Assembly (NCBI GenBank): GCA_030220185.1
Contig: JASPKZ010004199.1
Location: forward strand, 2,079,501 to 2,143,500
Source: Diploptera punctata
Taxonomy: Eukaryota; Arthropoda; Insecta; Blattodea; Blaberidae
Length of the DNA: 64,000 nucleotides
Direction: 5' to 3'
The position numbers and the translations under genes were made by a program. Every line of letters begins with the position of its first letter. Positions within the stretch are counted from its first letter, which is position 1. Positions 45,620-55,204 of this stretch are shown here, in pieces. Below the pieces are notes generated by a model. That model did no database searches and was not told the DNA's origin. It saw nothing but the letters and a program-made list of their open reading frames with translations.

Positions 45620-46375
45620 AAGTAATGCCACGAGTGATTTCCAAATTATCGATAAATTCACGACTCATTAAGTGAGGAGTGGATTTATCTGGAGAATTTG
45701 GAAATCAAGAGTGTCATTTGGTAGGACTATTTAACGAATAAAATTAAGCTGTTTACTCACAAATCATTATTTAAAAAAATAGTTATTTTAAAATATTTAT
45801 ATATTTAATGTAAACGGCGATGTTTGAAAACAAATGAGAAACGTTTGTTATGCTTGATTTGTTCATCACTGTAACCAGATAATATTATTTATTGCCAAAG
45901 GAACGCAATATTGTAGGAATACACCCTAGTGGTGAAAAAATGGAACACATCAAACTGCATATTAAATAATTTCTGATGTCCTATGATGTAAATATGTCAA
46001 TTATATTTTTCTGGAACTGGGAAATAATACGTTTAAGAAAGTGTAAACAGTGGTTTCTTTTTTCTTTTTCTTTTTTTTTGTGGTATAATCAATTGCTAGA
46101 AATGTCTTTATACTATATCCCGCAAGCACTATCTGTTTATATTCGTGCACTATATATATAATCTGGTAGCCGTATTTCTTAGAGAGTCAGTCACTGCAAA
46201 ATAATGCTCTGGTCTATTCAGAATGTTAAAAAGGTGGAGCTTTCTTTAATATGATAAACTTATTTGATAAATTCCAGGTGAAATACGACTGTGATTGGTT
46301 GTAAATCAAAATTCAGTGAAGCGTGATTGGTCATTGACTCCCATTTGGAGCATGAATTTAAACAGTCTTAGTAAT
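45620..46375 (-). mobile_element. Unclassified element 'U', copy 2 (756 bp)
   Basis: Reverse-oriented homologue of 10,084-10,785, flanked by ATCAT at 45615-45619 and 46376-46380. It retains both CCAAT motifs, the TATATATA box after TACGGCTACCAGATT, and the terminal stem-loop, here with a larger, partly palindromic loop. In element orientation it begins ATTACTAAGACTGTTTAAAT and ends GTGGCATTACTT. No long frame is conserved between the two copies. Confidence 0.75.
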
Positions 46376-46380
46376 ATCAT

Positions 46381-46646
46381 AGCTACCTGTTAGATGTCTC
46401 ATTTGGTCAGAATATTGACCAGATGCCCTCGTGAGATATGTAGGGAAATTAGGGTAGTAGTAATGACATTTATTGTTTTTTTTTTCAAAAGAAAGAAAAT
46501 ACATTTGCATATACATTGCTCACAGGCCTGCCTGGCCATGCGTGCATTATTTCTCCACGAATAAAAATAAAATAAATATAAGAATATATATATGTAATAC
46601 GTGCATGGCTATGCACCTACATAAAAAATGAAAATATATATATATA
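46381..46646. other. No confident feature
   Basis: AT-rich DNA ending in (TA)n. Confidence 0.4.
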
Positions 46647-46986
46647 TAATATATATATATCCATAGTAATTCTGCCCGAAGGCAGGTCCTTCACTGCAAT
46701 CATAGCATTTTCATGCTATGCTTGCAGCTTTACTAGGGAATTGTAGGTGTGGTAGCTTCCCGTTGCTTTCCACACCGGTGAAGGATGATGATTATGATAA
46801 GGATGATGATGATGATGGCCATATGATTTCGGGGACCGTTTGGGCCTTAAAGTTTTCCTGACATTTGTCTTACAGGTGAGGAAAACCCCCGATAAAAACC
46901 TCACCCAGAAAAACTACCCCGACCGGGGATCGAACCCGGGCCCGCTGCGTGACGAGGCAGCACGCTACCTCGAGACCACAGCGGTG

Positions 46987-47000
<14 letters not shown>
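46647..47000 (-). mobile_element. SINE-alpha, complete copy in a (TA)n target
   Basis: TAATATATATATAT flanks the element at 46647-46660 and 46987-47000. On the minus strand it has the full structure: GTGGTCTCGAGGTAGCGTGC head, GGGTTCGATCCCCGG (B box), TGTAAGACAAATGTCAGGAA body, (ATC)n middle, the GAAA-loop hairpin and the LINE-like tail GGACCTGCCTTCGGGCAGAA. Confidence 0.92.

Positions 47001-47032
<32 letters not shown>
47001..47032. repeat. (TA)n microsatellite
   Basis: Continues the TA target of the adjacent SINE. Confidence 0.9.
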
Positions 47033-47035
<3 letters not shown>

Positions 47036-47775
47036 ATACCTAAACTAGCTTGGTTAGAAACCCCTAACAAAGGAGATGCTATGGCTAGCTTCAAAGGGTC
47101 TTAAGGCCAATGAGTAACAGCCGAGAACCTGACTTGTATCCGTAGGTTCTAGTTACACTCACATGTTAAATGTTACATCACTGAGACGGTCAACTAAATA
47201 ACTGTAGTATAATATCATTATTTACAATAAGTATTGGAGGACAATTATCAGTTTAGAGACCTACTGTATCATATATTTCATGATGGGGGTAAATGTAATC
47301 CTATATTGCCTGAAAAGGTCAAAGAGAGTAACTGGAAATTTCAAAGCAAAATATTTTTTTATAGAGATGTTAGCAGGCTACTCTTCCCATTTGCATAAGA
47401 CGCGAGTTTGGTACCTGGCACCTGTTTTTTTGAAGCCCGGTGTTTAACAAGTGTCTCCATTAAACAAAGTTTTATCGCAGTATGAGAGGCTGCCAAATGG
47501 AGTGACGGGCCATAAATTTCATACCTCATTAACTGCCTCAACCTCACATTTACTGCTTTGCGCCTCACTCCCCAAATCTTCTATAGCAACAGCAGTCTAA
47601 AATTGTACTTCAGGAATTAAATATGGCAGCCAGGTTTGCACTAATAAATACAATGTTTTATTTCATGTGTCTCATTAAATACTTTACATCTTTACAAAAG
47701 ACCGAAAAATGGAACGTTACAGTACCATATACTGTATATTCACACAAAAAACAGATTCAATTTTTGCCAATATAT
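47033..47775. other. No confident feature
   Basis: No motif recognised. It may include the decayed upstream part of the LINE-B remnant that resumes at 47,918. Confidence 0.35.
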
Positions 47776-47920
47776 AAATAAACTATTCATCCATCCATAG
47801 TAATTCTGCCCGAGGGCAGGTCTTTCACTGCAGTCATAGCATTTTCATGCTACGCTTTACAGCTTTACTAGGGAATTACGTGTGGTAGCTTCCCGTTGCT
47901 TTCCACACCAAATAAACTAT
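47776..47920 (-). mobile_element. SINE-alpha, 5'-truncated copy with 11-bp TSD
   Basis: AAATAAACTAT occurs at 47776-47786 and 47910-47920. Only the 3' 123 bp of the SINE are present (GGTGTGGAAAGCAACGGGAA through the tail). Truncation at the 5' end is the hallmark of LINE-type target-primed integration. Confidence 0.92.
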
Positions 47921-48330
47921 GACAAAATTAATTACTGATTTTACTAGTAAACAAGCAGTAGTAGTCCCCTTACTATTGTATGGTAGTGAATTTTGGGTTT
48001 TAACTAAAGTAGAAGAGAAGATCATAGAAGCAGTTGAAATGAATTTGAGAAGTGTGGCTGGCTGCAAACTTCTAGATAAAGAAGAAGTGAAGATATTAGA
48101 AATTAGCTAAATATTTGTAAACTTTTAGATAAAATAAAAGAATCTAGGAAAAACTGGAAATAACATGTTCAAAGAATGATAGATGATCGGATTCCAAAAA
48201 TTATACTTAATTACAAACCAAGAGGAGACAGGAATATTGCTAAACCGAAAAAGAGATGGATTCAACTTTTTGAATGAGAAACTATCAGACCGGAACAAGC
48301 CACATGGGCTTAATCCGTGATTGTTGATGT
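47918..48330 (+). pseudogene. LINE-B 3' remnant
   Basis: Reads VVPLLLYGSEFWVLTKVEEK, IIEAVEMNLRSVAGCKLLDK and then a frame break. Later blocks include CCAAAAATTATACTTAATTA (PKIILNYKPRGDR) and AAAAAGAGATGGATTCAA (KKRWIQ). The 3' end GGCTTAATCCGTGATTGTTG matches other LINE-B ends. Confidence 0.75.
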
Positions 48331-48619
48331 TTATAAAGACTAGTAAACAAGCAAGGGCAATCAGTAGAAATTATATGGGCATATATAATACGTTCGTAAC
48401 GTTAGTCCTTATTACAAGGCTAAATATGATTTCATCATCATAATCATTAAGATATCAGGTTTAGGTTTGATTAATAATGTTACGATGTAAAATGTATTCT
48501 AAAAGTTGTGTAGGCCTACAGTTAGCATTTAATTTTGCAAATTGGCAGTACTGATTGAAACGACTTTAATTTATGTAGAATTGTAGGCTTTCACAGTCAT
48601 CGTCTTGACCCTTAAAATG

Positions 48620-48866
48620 GTTTTCCGGGCTGACTGGCCGTGGTCCGGTTTTGTTTAAACATCTACTATTACGGTGACATCTTCAGGATATTCTGCGTGT
48701 TCTCTGCGAACTCCTCAACCGTCGGCGGTAGTTCACAGAGAACACGCTGATTCTCCTGAAGATGTCTACCGCAGTAATAGAAGAAACATGGAGTTTAAAC
48801 AAAACCAGACCACAGCTATTCAGCCCAGACGACCAACTTAATGCGACTTTAATTTGTACATCTACT
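48620..48866. repeat. Fold-back repeat 'Z', copy 1
   Basis: The left arm (GTGGTCCGGTTTTGTTTAAAC, GACATCTTCAGGATATTCTG, CGTGTTCTCTGCGAACTCCT) is inverted in the right arm (TTCACAGAGAACACGCTGAT, CTCCTGAAGATGTCTACCGC, GTTTAAACAAAACCAGACCA). The right end (GCGACTTTAATTTGTACATC) is shared with copy 2 at 49,620-49,835. Confidence 0.8.
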
Positions 48867-49235
48867 ATACCGTGGTCCACCGCTGTGGTCTCGAGGTAGC
48901 GTGCTGCCTTGTCACGCAGTGGGCCCGGGTTCGATCCCCGGTCTGGGCAGTTTTTCTGGGTGAGGTTTTTATCGGGTTTTTTCCTCACCTGTAAGACAAA
49001 TGTCAGGAAAACTTTAAGGCCCAAACGGTCCCCGAAATCATATGGCCATCATCCTTATCATTATCATCCTTACCACTATCATTATCATAATCATCCTTCG
49101 CCGGTGTGGAAAGCAACGGGAAGCTACCACACCTACACAATTCCCTAGTAAAGCTGCAAGCATAGCATGAAAATGCTATGATTGCAGTGAAGGACCTGCC
49201 TTCGGGCAGAATTACTATGGATGGACTATACCGTG
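48864..49235 (+). mobile_element. SINE-alpha, reference copy, 350 bp with 11-bp TSD
   Basis: ACTATACCGTG flanks the SINE (48,875-49,224) on both sides. It has the tRNA-like head with GTGGTCTCGAGG and B box GGTTCGATCCC (48,928-48,938), body TGAGGTTTTTATCGGG...TGTAAGACAAATGTCAGG, an (ATC)n stretch, and GGTGTGGAAAGCAACGGGAA. A perfect hairpin with GAAA tetraloop follows (49,161-49,180). The 3' tail (49,169-49,219) is homologous to LINE-F, ending (ATGG)n. The SINE sits inside a TIR element. Confidence 0.95.
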
Positions 49236-49620
49236 TCCAGAAATATAGTATCATACTTTAAATTACTACTTCGTTGCTTTGGCTAATCGTATCTAAATGA
49301 AATTCGTGGCAATCAAAAGAGAAACTCAAAATGTTTTGTACATGTTAACAATTGAGAAGAATAATGTGCAACAATACAGAAACTAAACTAAATTTAATCA
49401 TGTTTTTTTTGTGGTCGATATGGGTTCATTGTTGGACACTAGCAGACAGGTTATATGTGATGTCTACAGCGTCACTCGTGGGGGCCATATTTAATGTCTA
49501 TGAGGTATAGCAAAAACGTTTTGAATTTCTCTTTTGATTGACGCCATTTTCATTTAGATGCGATTATCCAAAGCGACGTAGTAGTAGTTTAAAGTATGAT
49601 ACTATATTTGTGGACACGGT
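48867..49620. mobile_element. TIR element (MITE) containing the SINE-alpha insertion
   Basis: After removing the SINE, the ends are inverted copies over about 110 bp. 49,228-49,340 (ACCGTGTCCAGAAATATAGT, ATCATACTTTAAATTACTAC) is inverted at 49,497-49,618 (GTAGTTTAAAGTATGATACT, ATATTTGTGGACACGGTG). TA lies at both outer borders (CTACTA|TACCGTG and CACGGTG|TATTACGG), fitting a Tc1/mariner-type target. The net length is about 390 bp and non-coding. Confidence 0.8.
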
Positions 49621-49835
49621 GTATTACGGTGACATCTTCAGGAGATTCTGCGTGTTCTCTATGAACTCCTCAATTGTCGGTGGTAGACATCTTCAGGAGT
49701 TCACAGAGAACACGCAGATTCCCCTGAAGATGTCTACCGCAGTAACAGAAGAAACGTATAGTTTAAACAAAACCGGACTACAGCCATTCAGCCCAGAAGA
49801 GCAACCTAATGCAACTTTAATTTGTGTCATTGTTA
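49619..49835. repeat. Fold-back repeat 'Z', copy 2
   Basis: TTACGGTGACATCTTCAGGA, TCTGCGTGTTCTCTATGAAC, its inverse GTTCACAGAGAACACGCAGA, and GTTTAAACAAAACCGGACTA correspond to copy 1, in the same orientation. An extra GTAGACATCTTCAGGAG lies in the loop. The MITE interrupts the junction between the two copies. Confidence 0.8.
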
Positions 49836-49914
49836 GAAGTAATAATGTAAATGATTGTCTATACATTTATTACTACGAGTTCATGCAATGATTAATTTTG
49901 TTGGTATATATTTT

Positions 49915-50345
49915 GGATGTGTCCTCAGTTGTGGTCTTGGGATATCGTTATTGTCTCGTACGCAGCGAATACGGGTTCGATCCCCGTCGAACATTTTCCT
50001 AGATGAAGTTTTTTTTCGGATTTTTCTTCATCTATAAGACAAATATCAGGATACCGTAAAGCCCAAATGGCTCTCGAACACTATCTGGCCATTTCAATCA
50101 TCCATATAATATTTACCTTGTTTCATGTGGGTGTGTTAGTGAATGACATGTCTTGTGTTAATTATTCGTGTTATCTCGGAAGTGGCCTGGAATTGAGCTG
50201 ATCACTCATCCGGAAAGGGCCTCCATGTCCTTGTGTGGTCAAAAAAAACGCATGTGTGATCCAGAGCTTAAAATCCTCTCCCGACATATCGTGCTACTGT
50301 ATGATCCAGATGGCATGGGGCACGTAAAAATACCTACCTGTAAGG
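49915..50345 (+). mobile_element. SINE-gamma copy
   Basis: The head (GTTGTGGTCTTGGGATATCG, ACGGGTTCGATCCCCGTCGA) and body (TATAAGACAAATATCAGGAT, CTGGCCATTTCAATCATC) resemble SINE-alpha. The 3' portion is different (GAGCTGATCACTCATCCGGA, CCTCCATGTCC, CCCGACATATCGTGCTACT) and matches 62,640-62,880. Confidence 0.8.
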
Positions 50346-50360
50346 GATATGTTAAACAAA

Positions 50361-50764
50361 CGAGGGAACTGTCAACCATTGCATGCCGAAACCTACCTTG
50401 AAATTACTCCGAGAGAAGCGATGTAATATACAAAGGCGTGTTCAAAAAATTATCTGTCTTTTTAACTGCAATACACAAAAATTGAAGCCAGAATTCAGCA
50501 ATGTTAACCCACTTTATGGAGTAGGTGGACTCCCTGCTTGAATAAAGAGCGATGTGGAGTGAGACGGACGCGTCGCAGACGACAAGTAGCGAGGATTACC
50601 AATCTACCGAGCCTGTAGTTCTATTACTTAGCTATAAATTAATTGGGAGATTATGAGCTGGATTTTAGCACCTTGCAGTTAAAACCGGCCTTAGTAAATC
50701 ATAACCCTGCTCTGAGAGAAATTTCAAGGTAGGTTTAGGCATGCAATGGTTGACAGTTCCCTTG
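50361..50764 (+). mobile_element. TIR element, 404 bp, copy 1
   Basis: The left end CGAGGGAACTGTCAACCATT, GCATGCCGAAACCTACCTTG and the inverted right end (CAAGGTAGGTTTAGGCATGC, AATGGTTGACAGTTCCCTTG) form TIRs of about 54 bp. The interior holds TTCAAAAAATTATCTGTCTT and is GC-richer around 50,540-50,600. A homologous copy in opposite orientation lies at 61,853-62,282. TA follows the right end. Confidence 0.85.
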
Positions 50765-50766
50765 TA

Positions 50767-51231
50767 AGATAAAGATATAATATAGATAGTGAATTCACAA
50801 TCTACCAATAAACTCACTAGTTGTTCAAGGCTGTTTTCTGAGTATTTTGATACAAGGAACCCATTGTCTCCGGTGGCTCTGGAACGACAAATTTCATTGG
50901 TTTCATTTTTTATAACTCGACCACCTTTGTAGCTGTTTACTTAGAATATACCTATTTACAAATTCCACTGTTTCACTATTTAATGTAATTATTCGAAATA
51001 TCCACTGTCATGATAGCGACGAACTTCACAGCGACGCCTCAAGGACTGTCGCAGCACACGCTCTAGTAAACAGACTCAAACTTTCAAGACTTGAAGAGCG
51101 GAATAAGCAGCCCTCTCTTGGCGGGTGGATACCTAGATGAACATGGAGGCTCAGAGGAAGCAGCCCTTCCACTACCCGTGTCCTGCAAAGCGCCCGTAAC
51201 GCTTCCATCTAATTGAAAAGCTTCATAGAAA
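50767..51231. other. Unassigned, possibly LINE-C 5' region
   Basis: A frame on the plus strand at 51,016-51,190 (DELHSDASRTVAAHALVNRL, one internal stop) might be upstream ORF1 or UTR sequence of the LINE that follows. I cannot confirm this. Confidence 0.3.
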
Positions 51232-51601
51232 TTAGTCAGTCATTAAAGTTTCAAACCCATTCGGCACATATGGATTTTCAGAACATAAAATCGGTGTCGA
51301 TCTATCAGTGACAGACATTGACAGAAGTCACAGTGTTGGTGTTAATAATGCAGAAAGACCGCGGGCTATAATAGTGAAATTTGTTAGTTACCGCAAGCGC
51401 AGTGAAGTTTTTCTAAGCAAGAAAAAGTTGAAAGGAAGTGGGGTCACTGTTCGCGAGGACCTAACGAAGTGTCGCTATCGCCTGCTACAAGACAGTATAC
51501 AAAAATACGGTATTCAAAATGTATGGACAATGGACGGTGCCGTCATAGCCAAAGTAAATGGCGAAAAACGCAAAATTAGATCTTCTACGGATATCAACTA
51601 G
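51232..51601 (+). pseudogene. LINE-C ORF1 protein, RRM-like C-terminal region
   Basis: A frame open from just after a stop near 51,230 reads FSEHKIGVDLSVTDIDRSHS, then RPRAIIVKFVSYRKRSEVFL, KKKLKGSGVTVREDLTKCRY and NVWTMDGAVIAKVNGEKRKI to a TAG at 51,599-51,601. The DIDRSHRVG / RPRPIIVKF / KKLLKGTGIxIxEDL pattern is the L1-ORF1-like (transposase 22) RNA-binding domain found in ORF1 of several LINE clades. Its role is RNA binding and chaperone activity in the retrotransposition particle. The N-terminal half (coiled coil or zinc finger) is not visible, so the ORF is probably truncated. Confidence 0.75.
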
Positions 51602-51800
51602 ATAGGACCTGAGTGTAAAATATGTTTACTTTATTTGTCTTTTCTTTGCTAACAATTATATTGTTAATTTATTTCTAATTTAGGTAAGTTTTAAGTTTAT
51701 TATTTTTTTATTTAGGACAACTTACTTGTTTTATTTTAATTTTTTAAGTTATTTGTTTAGCTAAATTATTTTAATTTTATTAGAGTTATTACAGTACATA

Positions 51801-54800
51801 GTTTATTTTTACTTTCTGCTATTGGCAACATTGAGCTGACAAATGATGAATTATTTGGAACCCCTGACTCACTCACCTTCTCCAATCACCCTCTTATTGT
51901 GCAGACAGCTCTTAACACAGGTAGCAACATTCCTCAATCCCTACCATCCCTTCCAAAAACAACTACCAGTCTACTTAGGAATGCATTTTCTATTGATAAA
52001 TCATCACTTAAAATCGCTCACGTAAATTCACAAAGCATTCTGTCCCACTTTGATGAGTTTGAAACCATATTTTCATCTCTTGGACTGAGCGCCATTTTAA
52101 TTTCGGAAACCTGGCTCACCCCATCCATACCTTCGTCCCTTGTTCACCTAGACGGATATACACTGCTCAGAAATGACAGAATAGATAAAAGAGGTGGAGG
52201 AGTTTGTGCCTTTATATCAAGTGAGCTTAATCCAAGAATTGTCCACAAGTCCCCTTCTGTATATTCCGCTCGCCCCGAGTTCTTATTCGTAGAAATTCAA
52301 GCCAGTCTAAAAAAAATGTCTCTTATGCATTGTATACAAACCTCCAAAAATTGGGCACCTTTCGGATCTAGAAAACGCTCTGAACGATTCATTGCCTCAT
52401 TATGAACACGTTATTGTCGCAGGCGATTTTAATACAAATCTTCTTCAAACTGACTCACCAGCCATACAACTTAAAAATATGTTCCAAAGCTTTAATGTGA
52501 CCATTGTTCCTCTCTCTGCCACACACCATACTGCTACTTCCGACACTCTACTGGACTTAATTGTGACTACACATCCACAGAAAGTACTGTCATATGGACA
52601 AATTCCTGCTCCTGGCATATCTGCTCATGACATTGTATTCGTAGAATATTCACTCCAATGTCCTAAAAGACGCTCTAAATTGATTACGTACAGAAATTTA
52701 CAAAACATAGACGATACTAAACTAAAATCAGACGCTTTAGAACTACCTTGGTATTCAATATGGAATCTTAGATCAGTTGATGAAAAAGTAGACACATTTA
52801 ATACACTGATACTACAACTATACGACAGACATGCACCAGTAAAAACCCGACGATTTTCCCGCTCCCCTGCTCCCTGGATGAATGATTCAATACGTGAACT
52901 TATGTCAAAACGAGACAAAGCATACCGAACATACAGACGACATAAAAATGACGAAAACTGGCAACTGTACAAACAACTTAGAAACACAACTACACAAACT
53001 ATACGTAATGCCAAACTACGACACGCCCACAGTATAATCGGACCTGAAATAAGTGCACGGGACACTTGGCGAAAGCTCCGTGCAATGGGACTTAGACAGT
53101 TGAATCCCTCAACTGACTCTATAGACATTTCTGTAGATGACTTAAATGAACATTTTACCTCAATACCCATGACACCTCCAGACAACAAGACTAAAATAGA
53201 CATTCTTAAAGACTTATCCCCATCCCCACATATAGGAAGAGATAAATTTTACTTTTACGACATTTAGCCTATAGACGTTAAAAAAGCACTCAAGCGGATT
53301 AAATCCAATGGGCAAGGAACAGATAACATCAGCATTTTAATGCTAAATAAAATCATTGACATTATACTACCCACAGTGACTCACATTTTCAATGCTTCCC
53401 TTATAACTTCTATCTTCCCTATTGTATGGAAACAGTCTAGAGTTCGGCCTATACCAAAAATAAGTACACCTACTAACTGTAATGACTTCCGACCGATTAG
53501 CATCCTTCCGACATTATCTAAAGCCCTGGAATATATTGTACATAAGCAAATGACTGATTATCTCCAAGAAAATCACCTCCTTGATCCTTATCAATCCGGC
53601 TTTAGATCTGGTCATAGGACAACCACAGCTTTGCTAAAAATTACCGAAGATATTCGTGAAGCCGTGGACAGACGTCAATTGACTCCTTTAACCTTACTTG
53701 ACTTCAGCAAAGCTTTTGACACAGTAGACCACGACTTACTTATGATAAAGCTCAAGCACCTACATTTGTCTGACAGCGCTGTATCCTGGTTCGACTCATA
53801 CCTGCACGGTCGTCAACAATACGTTTCATTAAACTCTAGATCTTCGACTTGGCGTAACGTGCCGGCTGGAGTCCCCCAGGGCAGTGTTCTCGGACCTCTT
53901 CTTTTCTCAATCTACATAAATGATTTGCCAACTGTACTAAAGCACTGCCGTTATCACCTCTATGCTGATGATCTCCAAATTTACCTACATTCACCTCCTC
54001 ATTCTCTCTATAACAGCTTGATGAAAATGAATGACGATCTCATATCCATCTTTAACTGGTCTTCAAGTATCGGTCTAAATCTAAATCCTAACAAGTCACA
54101 AGTAATTCTAATGGGACAACAAAGACTGCTTACAACCTTTGACATATCTACACTTCCAAACATTACTATAAATAATATAATTATCCCTTATTCTTCTTCA
54201 GTAATAGATCTTGGACTACATCTAGACGCAAATTTAACCTGGCAAACACAAGTGAAACACATATGTAAAAAGACTTTCTCATCTTACATTATCTTAGACG
54301 TTTAAAGAATTTTCTCCCAGTTTCGTTAAAACAAATCCTAGTGCAGAATCTTGTGTTACCACACTTCGATTATTGTGACATTATATATAATGATCTAAAC
54401 TATGCCTTGTCGCAGAGACTGCAGCGTGTTCATAATGCTTGCATTCGATTCATTTTCAATATCCGCCGTTATGACCATATTTCTGAACACTTTAATAACC
54501 TCTCTTGGCTCCGTCTTACTGACAGACGTAAATTGCACTCTCTTTCGCTACTTTTCAAGCTTCTGAATTCCTACATTCCTACTTACCTGGCGTCCAGATT
54601 TGAGAAGTTATCCTCCTACCACAATATTGACACTAGGTCACAAGATAGCAGTCTGCTAACAATTCCTCTTCATAGCACTTCCTCCTATTCTACTTCCTTC
54701 ACAGTAGCCTCCGCCCGCTCCTGGAATCTCCTTCCTCAAGATATCAGGGGTTGCCGCACACTTGGCACCTTTAAGTCACGCTTATACAGTTACCTGTTGT

Positions 54801-54811
54801 CTAATAATTAA
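51801..54811 (+). pseudogene. LINE-C ORF2 endonuclease-reverse transcriptase, three lesions
   Basis: Endonuclease motifs: IAHVNSQSILSHFDEFE, LSAILISETWLTPS, RGGGVCAFIS, VIVAGDFNTNLLQTD, TLLDLIVTT, ISAHDIVFVEY. The linker carries PWMNDSIRELMSKRDKAYRT. RT motifs: PIPKISTPTNCNDFRPISIL, YQSGFRSGHRTTTALL, LLDFSKAFDTVDHDLL, AGVPQGSVLGPLLFSIYIND, the catalytic HLYADDLQIYL, then NPNKSQVILMGQQ and the C-terminal LSWLRLTDRRKLHSLSLLFK region. Lesions are one extra A in the A-run at about 52,309-52,317, an in-frame TAG at 53,266-53,268, and a lost C near 54,280 relative to the other copy. No in-frame ATG was found upstream of the endonuclease. It would be intact but for these three changes. Confidence 0.93.
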
Positions 54812-55079
54812 TTTTTCTCTATTTATTTAATTTTATACTATGTCATTAATCTTTTCCTCGTTTTTTTATATATCTTGTACATATTATATATTTAATTCGT
54901 TAAATTTAGAGTAAATCAAAATACATTATAAATATTAATTGTATTGTATTCATAACTTGTAATCGTTTATATATACATATTGTAATTTAGATTTAAGACT
55001 TTTCTTTTGTATTTTTTTTAAAACCTGGTTGAGTGGTAGACAAGGCCTTAAGGCCTTAACTCTGCCAGGTAAAATAAAG

Positions 55080-55080
55080 C

Positions 55081-55145
<65 letters not shown>
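55080..55145. repeat. (ATT)n tail of LINE-C copy 2
   Basis: Pure ATT array directly after the conserved 3' end. Confidence 0.95.
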
Positions 55146-55146
<1 letters not shown>

Positions 55147-55204
55147 AGATCCTAAATATGGTTTCCTTTGGCAGGGTTTTAAAGCCGGTGACCGTATCAC
55201 AGGT

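Larger units (their letters stand above)
51232..55145 (+). mobile_element. LINE-C copy 2 (CR1/Jockey-type), almost full length
   Basis: Contains an ORF1 RRM-like domain, a spacer of about 200 bp, a complete endonuclease-RT ORF2 and the family 3' UTR ending AACTCTGCCAGGTAAAATAA and an (ATT)n tail of about 65 bp. The last 1.2 kb are nearly identical to 28,274-29,490. The 5' boundary is set where the ORF1 frame opens and could be further left. No TSD was resolved. Clade placement rests on RT motif style and the two-ORF plan. Confidence 0.85.

Noticed and set aside
46870..47094. 74-codon minus-strand frame with an Ile-Tyr run
   Set aside because: Translation of the (TA)n microsatellite plus the SINE-alpha head.
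52625..53203. 192-codon minus-strand frame
   Set aside because: Antisense shadow of LINE-C ORF2, with no independent motif.
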